The position numbers were made by a program, and so were the translations under genes. DNA of 64,000 bases from Amphirosellinia nigrospora (Eukaryota; Ascomycota; Sordariomycetes; Xylariales; Xylariaceae): positions 10,302,193-10,366,192 of the forward strand of contig SCHM01000001.1 in assembly GCA_004123355.1 (NCBI GenBank), in the 5' to 3' direction. This document shows, in pieces, positions 48,293 to 60,342 of this stretch. The notes under the pieces were generated by a model. That model was not told the DNA's origin and searched no databases. It saw only the letters and a list, made by a program, of their open reading frames with translations. Each line of letters starts with the position of its first letter. The first letter of the stretch is position 1.

Positions 48293-49328
48293 TCAGTAGT
48301 ATCTGTTCTGCAGCCTATCACCCAACGCTCTGACCAAAGACGTCAAATTATCTCTCTCTTCTCGTACTTTGTTGTAGTTCTGTTCAAGCTCCTGGTACAT
48401 GCGCCTCTGGGCGCCTACCATCTCGCGCAGTTCTTTGGACTCATCGTTTTCGTATCCAACACGGGACTCAACCTCGTTTTGAGCGTAATGATTATCCTCC
48501 CTCTCTGCTTTGTGTTTTATTGGGGGCTGCTTGTTGTGGTTAGTAGGTAATTTGAATACAGCGGCGTCATAGTGACTTACGAAAGACTGCTTCATGTAGC
48601 CGCTCCGAAACATATTACGAGGCAATTCGCCATATTCAACAAAGTCGGGAATGTAGGTTAGAACGGCGGTAGGGGTACCGCTCTGGCAAGACATGATTTC
48701 TGGCTGTCCATCGTACGTCCAATGATCCGGAACGCGCTGGGGGAATTGTTGTAGTTGTAAATGCATTGGTGGGCTTCGAGGTTCAGAGACGGGTAGCAGA
48801 GTAGCTTGGGGAACGGCTTGCGTCCCAACGCGAGGAACAGCCTGTAGATTGGGTTGAGAAGGTGGATGAGGCTGAGCAGAAGCCTGTGTTCTAGCTTCTG
48901 AGATGTTCCGGGATACAGCAAGGTTATTGGGCTCTTCGAATTCGTCCTCACGAGAATTATGACGTGTATTGCGACGACCACTATGAATAGCCTGCTGGGA
49001 ACGTGCTTGATCGGCTGTGATTGTCATGTTGTGAACAGTCAACATATGATTTTTGTAATCGCGGAACCGTCGATAGCCCTTCCTTGCTTGAACACACTCG
49101 TCTTCCTGGCACCAGAAGTGTCGTCCGGAGAGGTGAGCCGTTCTACTGTGCCTAAGGAGAGCATCACGGCGCGAGAATGACTTGCCGCACTCTCCGCAAG
49201 GGAAATTTCCCCATCTAGAGCTAAAACGCGTCAGTAGTGTCCTAAAGTCATTGCTGCTACGATAGTTAGCTTTACCTAGCTTGGATTGCGTTCTGCTGGG
49301 GAGCTACAGTGGCCTGAGAAGGCATCAT
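48293..49328 (-). CDS. two-finger C2H2 protein with C-terminal coiled coil (paralogue B)
   Basis: Exon 1 starts MMPSQATVAPQQNAIQA, and an intron of about 60 bp (ending near 49213) joins in phase to RWGNFPCGECGKSFSRRDAL. Finger 1 is C-x2-C-x12-H-x4-H. Finger 2 (FWCQEDECVQARKGYRRFRD to HMLTVH) is C-x4-C-x15-H-x4-H. A Gln/Pro-rich middle with SQPNLQAVPRVGTQAVPQAT precedes a highly charged stretch. The coiled coil is MYQELEQNYNKVREERDNLT. No frame break is needed. Fingers and coiled coil match paralogue A closely, while the middle is much diverged and longer. Confidence 0.8.
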
Positions 49329-52300
49329 AGGGTACTGTATATGATCCTGCACAGGCATCAGTACATCGCTACAGCGGTTTGAAACTAAAGGTGTGGGATA
49401 CGAACTATCCTACGACGACGGAGATGGGTGATGATATCTGCAACGATGGCAGCGGCGACGATGACAAAAGCGATGATGATGAAGATGATGAAGTGCAGTG
49501 GCAGGAGAGTAGCGTGCAACGAGGATTTCCAGAGATAACTGCGAAGCGTGATGAATGGTTGTTGGTGGAAGGGTGGAAGGGAGGAAGGAAGGAGAAAGGG
49601 TTTTTATGGTCTGCACATGAGAAGGTTGATTTCGAAGAGCAGTATTTTTTAATTTGCAGTTTTGTGTGTTCACATGTTACCCGGAGATATCACGAAGATA
49701 CAATGAGAGGTCGGCGACCAGTTGATTATTGCTGAGATCCGCTGCAATTATGACACTTTCCTTTGCGTGCAGCGAGTCCTTCTCATGCCATGCCCCCCAG
49801 CACCTAGAAAAAGCGGGCACGTTAGGAACAAGTAGCTTCAGTCGGGGCTTTTCAGTCAATGATCCGTCTGCGAGACGACTGAAAGCAATGGCCAGATACA
49901 CGCCGAGGGATATGTAGCATACCTTGGCTAACATGCCACCAACAGATTATGATCACTTATATAGTATACCTCTACGTAGCCGAAATTACGGCCATTCAAC
50001 TATTGCAAATGAATAGGAGTGATCCTAATGAATATTGTATCTGAAGACTTTGGAGAGATGCCCTACTAGTAGTGTGCCAGGATGTTCTAGAATACTGATA
50101 ATAGAATAGCAGATGGCGAGGTGTTTCGCCGTTTGAAAATAAGACTGGGATGACGAATCGCAACACTTGAAGTAAAACGGCACAAGACAAGAAATAATGT
50201 ATGCAATAAAGCTATCAAAGCTTCGTATGGGTAGGTAAACTATATGGAAAGCTGACCCAATTTCAAATCCACTGGCCCCACGGCAACACCCTGAGTCGCT
50301 CTCCAGAAACTACCAGCTGAGCTCATGACTCTCAATATTGTGTTCTTCGAAGTGTGATGATTGAAGTTGAGTATTATCCGTCTATGGAGCTGAGATATGA
50401 TGTCCGCCAGCGGCATGATAGTTGTCACGGGAGATAGTCAACACTAAAAGCATTGTTCCTGTTAACGTAAGGACGCTATTTCCCGAGCAACCTGTTCATT
50501 TGTTGCGTTTACCAAATAGTCCATAAGATGAGTTATGTTGCAGGATCAGAAACCATGCTATCAATTAAGTGATACCACGTGAGTGCAATTTCACAGATGA
50601 AAGTTGATACTGAGGAATTCAATATCACAAGGTGGGATGATTGTGGTTGCGGCAGTGAGCTGGGATTTAATGTAGTGGAATCAAAACTGTCTTCGAGAAT
50701 TCGTAGAAAAATATTTGTGTATCATGACAGAATCGGGCACGATATGATAATATTTAATAATAATGTGCGGATTCTCGACCGGTTGTCAGGGACCTCGCAG
50801 GGTTCGAGTGCATCTGTTGTTGCACGGAGAAGCAGCGAAGCCATCTCTGTGGGCTCTATGTGACTATACGACTATACACAGAGGGTCTCTTTAGTCTGAT
50901 CCTCCATGCCTAAATCTCTGTTACTGGCACGGGTGTATAAGGAGATACTGAATAGATTATTTTCACAACTAGGTATATCGCAGAAATATATGACAACAAA
51001 TTTATTTAGAAGTTTCACAACTAAGTAAGGTAAATTTATAAAAGTAGATTGAAATGCTTACAAAGTTCCAGAACCATTTCAAGTGAGAGCTTATTCAAGT
51101 TAGACGTTATAACGGTCAGACCTCGAATGGCGAGACACGTTATTAATGTGAGCGGAGAACAGAGCCTGATTCTTCATTTCAATATCATCTTATAACGCAA
51201 CTGAATTATTTTACGTCGAGTATAGAGAAGGGACTACAAGTCAAAATATATCCAACTTTTTTGCCAAAGGTCAGATACGATCGCAACATGTGTTATAGCG
51301 CTTGGTTATGGCTCGAGTGTACCGCATCTGGAAATGTCAACATAGGGCTCAGTTACACGACTCAGGACACACACCAAAAATATAGATGTAAGCACTCACA
51401 TTAAAGCTTCGTACTAGAATGTTCTACGGGAATATGCAAGTACGCTTCAAACTAAGATTGTAGTGCGGTATAAGAACAGCTCCGAATGCAATTCATGTAC
51501 CAAAATTTGGAAAAATCTTTGTGATTATATACGTGCCAAATAATGATGATCTAGTCCTAACTTTTAAAGAAGAGCTCCTAATTGGAGATTTGGATGGTCT
51601 GGGTAGCGACATGCGTATGAGTATATATATCTCCTGGAATGTTGTCAAGAAACAAATATAATTGTTAGCTTCCTCGGGAGCTTGATTTCCTTACTGGAAA
51701 TTGACTAGCCTGAGAAATTGGCTGGTAACAAATTGTACTCCGATAAATTTGTTTTTTAGTTCGGCCGTTTTCACGAGCTAAATCATGTTTTCGTCTGATT
51801 GCACCATGCATAGGATTTGAGAGCTCACAAGCTATTATTGATAGTGTGCTCTGATTGTATTTATGTTTTATGTTTAGATAGATGTTTACAAAACACGTCT
51901 GTAGGTACCAACTTAGGCGGGTTCTAGTGCTAGGGCTCTAGCAAGGGTTTTGTAGGGCGTCAGGGCTAGCCCTTATTTGTAACGGCTGGAACTGAAACTT
52001 GATGCCTGCTTACATTAAAATCTGGGTCATTTTGAAAGGTGTAGAAATATTTTTTAGTCTTTTACAAGGATCAACAGATATGAGGCTCATCTCTTTAATA
52101 GGGTTGATCTGGGTGGTAGACAATCATAGAAGTTGTCTGTCACAAATTCAAGGCGTATGAGGCGCTTCGGGCCGCAGTGGACACAGTCATATTGCGAGGT
52201 CAGGATCCAGCGACAGAGCACCATTGTTTATACCTTATAGATAGATAGATACTATACTTCGAATATTATGGAAGAAGACGTAACGATGAGAAGACTGGTG

Positions 52301-53106
52301 CCGTCGGGCCTGGAGTTGTCTTTAGACACCGATAGCGGTCGCTATTTTAATGTAATCGGCACTGCCATACATTTAGTCCGCCAACAGTTACTAGCGCCTT
52401 GGGTGAACAAGGCGCTGCTTGAGACGTATTGAAGGCGGGGAGCCTACAAGCGTAACTGCTGGGTATCGGTTGAATACAATTATGTCCTAGGAGGGAAAGA
52501 CAAAGCTGTGGATTGATAGATCAAGCATCACCTGTACACTACAACTTTACTACGGATAGTCAATGGCGATGCTGCAGGGACCCAGAGATACGCAGTGATA
52601 TCAAGAACATTGTTGTCCATGTGGTATTTGCCAAAGTCAATTTACGCGCGCTGCGTCTTGGAAGAATACGAGTTAATCTACTAGAATTGAATAGCGTGCA
52701 ATCAAGAACAATCAATCGCCAACTACACGACAACTGTGCCATTTGCTAGGCAATGTGTCGTGATCAGTTGGTCCGCATTCGCAAAAGTTCGCGTGTTTAT
52801 GATGTTAGGCGTTCTCTTGCCCACCAACAAGCTAGTTCGGTGAAGAGACGTCAATCCACATTGGTTTTATGCTGCATTGGGCTGTGAGGACGACTCATGT
52901 GGCCGATCAAAGCACTCTAGTGGCCCATCCACAGAACCCTGGAGTGTTTGGGGGAGCAGCCATGGCCACGCCACGGCCTGGTACGGCCAGCTTTAAATGA
53001 GGTAAGATCCCCCCACCCACTGAGAAGAGTCAGCCCAGCCTATTTACAACAGTTTCCGCACTTCATAACATGTAATTCGATATCCCAGGCGTCATATGAG
53101 CACGGC
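49329..53106. other. gene-poor region, no recognisable gene
   Basis: About 3.8 kb. Frames at 49379-49735, 50579-50863 and 52513-52749 carry no motif I recognise, and some begin with a non-ATG codon. Composition is AT-rich at 50900-52000. Confidence 0.4.
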
Positions 53107-53472
53107 ATGAACATGACAAGCTGGTTTCAAAAGGCTAGGGCTCAGACCCTCAGGACCAACAAGCAACCGCAGGAAAATAGACCCAGCAGCGACAAAGGCA
53201 ATGCAACCAGCGATGCGGGACACTCAGATGACCATGATGGACAAAGTGACCTAACTACGGCTCCTGCTGTGGAAAAGACCATGACCGAATTCCTCTACAA
53301 GTCGGCGACAGTTCGGGGCCTTCCAGCCATGATCCCCGAAGTCGTGAATGCCTACAACCTGGACTGGTGGGAACTAGAGCCTTTCTTGAAACAAATTTAT
53401 CCTGGCGTTACCTTCAAAGATAATGTCAGTGTAGACGGGGTCCGAATCCTCTGGATCTTCCCAACATACTAA
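53107..53472 (+). CDS. small orphan protein, unrecognised
   Basis: 121 residues from MNMTSWFQKARAQ to WIFPTY. The N-terminal ~50 residues are polar and low complexity. From about residue 58 a compact region reads MTEFLYKSATVRGLPAMIPE then VVNAYNLDWWELEPFLKQIY and GVTFKDNVSVDGVRILWIF, which looks folded. No signal peptide. I do not recognise the family. It is followed after 0.7 kb by the CorA-like gene on the same strand. It could be the 5' exon of a longer gene or a gene relic. Confidence 0.4.
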   Translation: MNMTSWFQKARAQTLRTNKQPQENRPSSDKGNATSDAGHSDDHDGQSDLTTAPAVEKTMTEFLYKSATVRGLPAMIPEVVNAYNLDWWELEPFLKQIYPGVTFKDNVSVDGVRILWIFPTY

Positions 53473-54198
53473 CAAGTGGTGCGGTTCTAGTTGGGCGTGG
53501 AAGATCATTATTTTGATATATGTGCCACGTACATTAACAACCGTGAGTCCTTGGCAGGGAGATTACTTTCTTTTGCCACAGTCGGAAGCCAATTGACTGA
53601 TAAATGTATGTTGATAGGACGAGCGAGGCCAAATTCACGAAATTCGGAAGCGACATAGGGCTCGAGAGAAGAGTGTGGCAGGCGGAGGCCAGATACGAAC
53701 CCGGGTAGAACACAGTCCAGATGCGCCCCGGCGCTTAATGGATGATGATGACTGAATGTGCATAATTGGTTTCGTTTGAGGATCTTTAGCTAGGGCTGAT
53801 GAAATCTAGCATGCGTGGTCCTGTCCCTAACCAGAAACATGTTACATCTAGATAGACCGGGGTGGCACGAAATACAATACGGTTAGTAACCTTGTAGGCT
53901 TTTAGTTACAGTATGCACATTTCGGTGTGAATGTGGCTATGATAGGCCACACAACAACGCCTACTTATGCGACATGGCAGTGAACACGATCACGGCGGAT
54001 CGGCAGGCTGTTTGGGGTCAATTAGGCGTCCTAAGATGCCCGGTGATTTTGGTTAAAACCCCTCTCGCAAGGGATGCTTTCTTCCTTGTTCAAGAGACTT
54101 GCGTTCGGCGCGCTATTTGCATATTATTTCCACTATCCAGTTGATGTTTCATAAATTTCGTTCCATTACTTGAGCGCATTCCGAAACAGCGGAGACTT
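53473..54198. other. intergenic with tRNA-like relic
   Basis: Contains the tRNA-like segment noted separately at 53670-53745, and presumably the promoter of the CorA-like gene. Confidence 0.4.
53670..53745 (-). repeat. tRNA-derived relic or SINE-like segment
   Basis: On the minus strand a box-B-like GGTTCGTATC follows CCC and precedes CTGGCC, with an upstream CTGGACTGTGTTC arm-like segment. This looks like part of a tRNA-derived sequence, but no full cloverleaf closes. It is too degenerate for a functional tRNA. Confidence 0.3.
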
Positions 54199-55986
54199 AT
54201 GGCGATGGCGATTCATTTGCCAACAGATTTCTCTGAATCTTATTTGATATTCCAGAAATACCCTCAATTTATAGTCGATAGCGCCTCCTACGGCCCTGCA
54301 ATATGGGGTTTGCGCGATAGGCTCAATCGCAAAAAAAGTATACTCTTTACTGAAAACCCCAGCGACGTGGTAATACCTGTCCGAGAAATCGAGAAAAATG
54401 TCCAAGGACGCTTTGAGATCTCAAAGCGCAACCTCCTCAGCGAGCAGAAGTTGAAGGAATGGCTAGGCGACACCTACGAGCGCGATATTAATAACCCCGT
54501 CAAATTTGTAGGCGCGTTGGCCACCAGGCCAGATCCGCAATGTCGCTTTATGTAAGTCGCAAAGAATCACCAAACAAGCACCGGGAAATCCAGGCACACA
54601 ACATAAAGTTACCTGTACTGATGAGTGTCATCGTAGTTTTCTAATCACCGACAGCGCCTTAGCCCCGCTCGAGATGACCCGCGATTGTCTTCTTCGAATT
54701 TTAACTTATCACCAAGTCATGCCGACCTACATTGACTTCTTGTTAGTATATGGGGCAGAAGAAGAGGATCGAGAGCTTCGATACAATGCTTTCCGAACTC
54801 GAACAACATTTGTCAACCCTGAACCCGGGAGCATCATTCCAGACCTGAATAGGTCCGGTAGGCAGCACGAAATCTGCTACAATCTCAAAGCCGTTACGTC
54901 AAAGGAGCCCACCAACAGCCAGTTCGTCAGGAATCGCTGGCGAATACGTCAAGCTGCCGTCTATCACCGACTTGATCTCGGTACGGGTTCGGCCTTGTGG
55001 ATCATAGCAGACCCGAGAAGCCGTTAAAAAATTGATGGGCGAGATCCTACCCAAGGGCCTAGTACCTAAGGGCTTTCAATTCGATAGTCTTCACGAGTCG
55101 TTCAATTCTAGTCTTGAAATACATCTGGCTCTAGCACAATGGGCATCGGACGAGTGGCGGTGGCATCTACAGTCTCTCGAGGCAACAATTGACAATTTGA
55201 CACGCCCTGCTCTTCTCTTCGACGACACAAATCCGCTACAGCCCAGAATCCGCCCGCGCGCCGTCACTCGGGTTCAAGAATATGAGGACAAGGTTAACGA
55301 AGCGGTGATGGTAATGGAATCTAACATCAAAATAATGGAATCCCTTTTGTCCTCGTATGGAATACTTGTCGAAGACCCTGATTTCCCAGCCGCAGATTTT
55401 GCTACATGCCAAAAGGCACTAAAAAGGTTCTCGGCGCGGATAAATGAATTTATGTACGACCTCCAGACGCAGGTTGAGCGCGGTAAGATTCTTTCAAAGA
55501 TTGCTAGAGATCGCAAGAACATCGTTCTCCAGCAAGCCCAGCTGCATACTGCTGCAAGACAAGAAAGACTCGCGGACAGCATGTGGTTTGCCGAGCGAGG
55601 TCAGAAAGAGGCCATCGCAATGCGTACAATCACGATAATCACACTTGTCTACCTGCTCCAACATTCGTCTCAACCTTCTTTAGCACAGATGTCGTAAAGT
55701 ATCAGGGCGACGGGAAAGATCAAGTATATTTTTCTAGAAACGCCTTGAATAGCTTCCTCTACGTTACTATCCCACTTTGGCCATTACACTGCTTGTAGTC
55801 TTATTTTATTACAAGTGGGAGTCGTGGAGAAGAGAGCAGCGAGCGCGGGGTCTTCTATCACATGATCCGTATATCGCTGAATATTGGGAGAAGCATTCTG
55901 GAAGTCGGACGAATACTGATGATCAGACTGTACCACGCTCCTTCGTACAACATTTACTTGGCAAGGAACCCAAGTCAGCTTCTTAA
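54199..55986 (+). CDS. CorA-like membrane protein
   Basis: Related to fungal CorA-like proteins, a divergent branch of the CorA Mg transporter fold; transport itself is not shown. A soluble N-terminal domain starts MAMAIHLPTDFSESYLIFQK. A short intron near 54553-54635 follows, then FLITDSALAPLEMTRDCLLR and RQHEICYNLKAVTS. A long helical region includes LALAQWASDEWRWHLQSLEA and QVERGKILSKIARDRKNIVL. The end has the typical MRTITIITLVYLPATFVSTF (TM1) and FFSTDVVKYQ, then LYVTIPL...AITLLVVLFYYKWES (TM2). The GMN motif of true CorA is absent. Frame shifts are needed at the A run near 55026, near 55650 and near 55785. Confidence 0.8.
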
Positions 55987-56789
55987 GCTAACTATGTTCG
56001 GCGCTCAGACGATTACATTTACATGTCGTCTTGTAATTCTGGGCTCTCTTTTCTCCTAAAATTAAACAAGACGTATAATCATTGTACATATGAGGGGATT
56101 TCCCCCTAGTTGGACGAACATTAGTTTCCAAAGCAGTCGATCTGCTGCGAAACCGTATAGACTATGTAAATCATAGCTTCTCATAGTTCGCGTCATGTAG
56201 TCTCTGTCTTGTTTAATGCAGGTTTAGATGCCTTTTTGCTTTTTTCCACATCCGTTTCCGGATTCGCTTATAGTGGTGAAGATACCCAATCATCGTTTAC
56301 ACGCGCAGCACTTAAAGCTCAGGCTGTGTCAGCTTCGCCCCAAGGTGCCCAGGTGTTTCCTGCAAGTTTCCCCACGCCTGAACCCTGGATGCGGGCAAGA
56401 CGAACCTCTGGCCCAACGCCAATGCAACCATTTCCTACCATGAGCTAGTCAGCTGGTGTCAACTAAAGCAGCTGTGTCTGTAGAGTAGCTAGTCTCCAAC
56501 ATAGTAGACCCCCCAGCTCTATTCATATCGGTCAATGGAGACTCTAGGGGAGGTTTCTTAGCGAAGTCTATGTAGCCTCGTTACAACTTGCTTCCCTCTT
56601 GTCTGTCCAACATTTCGCTTTTCTTCCCCCTTGCACTATTACATCTCATATATACAGAAATCCAACTATATACTATCGCTGTTGTTTTGAATTAGCGCCG
56701 CATTGCATGTCTCAGTGAGCATCCCACTCGAACGTTTTGATTGTCTTTGGTACTCGTTTACACCCGCTCACCTTTATTTCCACCCCACA
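55987..56789. other. intergenic
   Basis: Between the CorA-like and kinase-vWA genes on the same strand; no gene seen. Confidence 0.45.
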
Positions 56790-59700
56790 ATGGAGCCCTG
56801 TCTTATTCCCCGTTCTCCCCTTCACCGACACAGAGCGAGTATCAGTCGGCGATCCAGTTCTATTCTACCGTGCGAGACAATAATACCCTAAATGAAGCCG
56901 AGGATCTAGGCGGTCGCCCCTTCGTCGTCGTCGAGATTGTCACACATATACTGTTAGGTCATAAAACCGACAATCACCCAGAGCACGGCCAGATCTCACG
57001 ACTACTAGAAGCCGCTTATCGACGCTTTCAATACCGCCCGCCTTTACAGAAATCATACCAAATTCTTGACCGCCTACCGATATTCTACACACTATTAGAC
57101 CTAGATCTTGGGCACAAGATACACAAGTTCGTCGAAGATGGAATCAGCGACTTGCCTGTCGAGCTTCCAAAGTTGAAGAAGTTGCTTCCCGCGAAAAAAC
57201 ATAAGGAAAATGCAGAGAGTTTCTATAGGCAACAATGGCGATGGTGCGCTATGAAGTTCGGATGGAGGATGAGCAGAAAGGCCCCCTCCTATGAACATAT
57301 TATACCGATAACAGCAAGGACCAAGATAGAACCTACCAGGGATGGTCTTCCTAAGACTGATCGAAAAGCCTCATTATGGGTCGTGGAAGTTCCGACAGGT
57401 TTCGTTGACAAGGAAATCCAAGAGAAAATGGGTTCGCCAGACGATGAAGACAACATTGAGGACATTCCTGGTCGAAATGCAGGTTCGGTATGTTGCTTCG
57501 CCCAGCCACCAACTTGTAACATACTGATCCTGTATCTAAGCAATACCGATTCGTTATCAAACGTTTCAGCGAGAAGCGGAAAGACGAATTTGAAGACGAG
57601 AAGAATATATACAATACCATCGGCGAAAAAGAGGGGATCGTTCAATGCATCGGATGGTACTCACATTGTGAAAAGGACCTCAATCTGAATACAGAGACTA
57701 TTTACTATAACCTCGTTCTCGAATTAGGCGCTCAAGATCTCTACAGCGCATTTCAGAAAGAAAACCCGCCCATCACATTCTCGGAAATCCAGATATTTTG
57801 GAAGTCTATGTTCAATGTCGCCGACGCCCTAGCATCTATCCAAGTCATGCAGCATGGTATACCGGTATATACCACTTACTTGTACTATCCCCAATCTCCC
57901 TTGCCGACTTCTACTTGACTGACTACATACAATTATAGATGGCACGGTGATATCAAACCTGAGAATATCTTAGATGTTAGGGGTCGCTTTAAACTAGCGG
58001 ACCCCGGCGAAGCTCGAGTGAAGACCGTTTCAGGGCTCCCTGACGGAAATATACCCAAAATATCAGTGCCTGGAGGTACTCGAAGTTTTGGTAGGCGCTC
58101 CGATGGATTTCCTGAAAAGTCTAAGGCAAAAAATGGGTTCTTATTTGTTTGTGACAGCGGCCCCAGAAAAGTTCACATATCGTCCTGAGCGTCTCGTAGA
58201 ACCCGAAGTAACCCAAGGGAGCGACGTCTGGTCTCTAGGATGCGTCTTCTCCATTGCGGCGACATATGTTGTTCTAGGCAAAGAAGGCGTGAAGCAATAT
58301 CGGCTGCTTCGCCAAAGAGAAATCGAGTCTATGGGGATCGGCATCGGGGACCCCTTCCACAATAAAGAGAAAGTTCTATCAGTCGTCACTGATTGGCACA
58401 AGTATCTCAGAAACACCATCAGAAGAGACGACTGTTATACTTCCAAGGTATTAGACCTCGTCGACAGTAAAATGCTGATAACGCCTGGTGAATATAGAAT
58501 CAGCGGCGCTAGCCTTAGTCGACAACTGAAAGGCATCGATGAAGAAGCAACACAGTCGACCGACGGATTCCCAGATTATATTGCCGAGTTCATCGACAGA
58601 GTAACTCATATATCTAAATCCGGGATATCAGAGCTAGAGGATGTCCCCCGAACGATCTCAAAAAGCGGAAGAGAACTTTTCTCAGAGTCTCTTCTCTATC
58701 CCTCACGGCGTTCAGAGGGGCCCTATGGCTCGTCTCATGCAACCCCGTCCAGAAGACCCTCTACGAGGTATCGGGACGGGGTTAGATCCTAATCCAGTAT
58801 TGACCGTCCCAGAAAGGGTCTCTGGGTTCTTCACGCAAGCCCAACGCGGCGCATTGACATCCTTTGATCGTACCCCCCAAGACACCCCGCTGAAGCCGCC
58901 AGACCCCCTACCACGTTCTGGGAGGTTGAAGACCACATCTTGGAGTATCAAGCCAACCACAAAGACAATTTCAGTTTGAGCTATTACTTGAAAAAGTATA
59001 TTTCCGTGTATGGGAAGCGGCTAGGCGGTAAAGAGGACCAATTGCAGAATCATTTCATAAATAGAGACCTAGTAAGAATAACCCTACCCTCTCGGCTCAT
59101 TGTATTGGGAGCTTGGGTCACCGCACCTGCTAACTGATTTTTCAGGTATATCTCGTCGACAACGCATCATCTATGAAAACGTTTCTGGCGACACGCCACT
59201 TACTTACTCAGAGTGCTTGTGTTGCGATCACTAGGTTACGACGACAACGGAATGGAGCTTCGGTTCACGAACGATGTAGACGAGAAGTGGAGGCTTACTC
59301 CCAAAAAGAATCAGAAGAAAGAAGATTTTTTGGACAGAATGGGCGATGAGATCCTAATAAGCGGAAAACTACTATCTCTGAAACTGATATGGTCGCGAGT
59401 TTGAGCTTGATCCTGGAGGACCACTTGAGGAAGAATAGTGATGGGAGGAAACTAAAGAGACACCTCACTATTCTGGTACTTACGGATGGCCTGTGGGAAA
59501 TCAACAAAGAACTCGACGTTGATAATTACCTCGTCACTTTCATCAAACGGATTCCAGAGGAAAACTGGGAGCCAGAAACACCACTTGGGACCTCCACGAG
59601 TAATAAGTCACCTTCGCGCCCCCGGCCCATCTCTATCCAGTTCGTGCGTTTTGGCTACCACCCCAACGCCATTGCCCGTCTTAATCGACTAGACAACGAC

Positions 59701-60342
59701 CTTAAAGATCGGCCCGAGCTCCTTAGAACGTCCATCCCGTATGTACCCCAAAATCATACTCATATGTGATTACACTGACGCCCCAATAGCGACATAATTG
59801 ACACTGAGGATGCCAATATGGACGTGTACAAAATGTTCTTAGGTAGCTTTATCGAGGACTTTGACAACAAAGCCATCCAGGGGGCTCCGGTCGTCAGTAG
59901 CACGAGCGGCCATAGCGTTACATCACCTATCAGCGGTCAAGAGATAAGCACTCTGTCGCTAGGAGAGTTTGATATGCCGCAGACTCCAGCCCAAGCTACT
60001 GCCACTCGCACGAGCCCCGGGACTTTCCCTTCCCCCGAAATTCGTCGTCAATCATCAATATCAGGAAGATCGCAGTTCCCATGGACTAGTCCACCACAGG
60101 TATACACCTCATCTCGAGGACCTTGGACGCCTGGCGGGTCTCGCTTAATCATCTCTGAACCGGGCCAAATGCAGCTTACACATCACCATCGCCATGGATC
60201 TGGCGAATACCCGGCTAGCTCTCCAATGAGCGGTGCGTATAGTCATTACACGAGACCACGCAGAGAGTCGCAAGGACAATACAGCAAGGCCTCTTCGCCT
60301 CTTACACAGGGTCCTCCATTGGATCCTTTCAACCAACGATAG
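56790..60342 (+). CDS. protein kinase fused to a vWA domain
   Basis: A roughly 1,050-residue fungal fusion. An N-terminal helical region has LNEAEDLGGRPFVVVEIVTH and DRLPIFYTLLDLDLGHKIHK. The kinase domain runs from FVIKRFSEKRKDEFEDEKNI, through the catalytic loop WHGDIKPENILDV (Asp and Asn present; His-Arg-Asp replaced by His-Gly-Asp) and LADPGEARV, where Asp-Pro-Gly replaces DFG. Then come AAPEKFTYRPERLVEP and SDVWSLGCVFSIAATYVVLG. The vWA part starts VYLVDNASSM, a MIDAS-like DxSxS variant, and has HLTILVLTDGLWEINKELDV. A Pro/Ser-rich tail follows. Introns lie near 57490-57541, 57867-57942, 58096-58160, 59070-59145 and 59741-59789, all in phase. Frame shifts are needed near 56800, 58690, 58905, 59180 and 59360. 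The start is uncertain. Confidence 0.8.
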
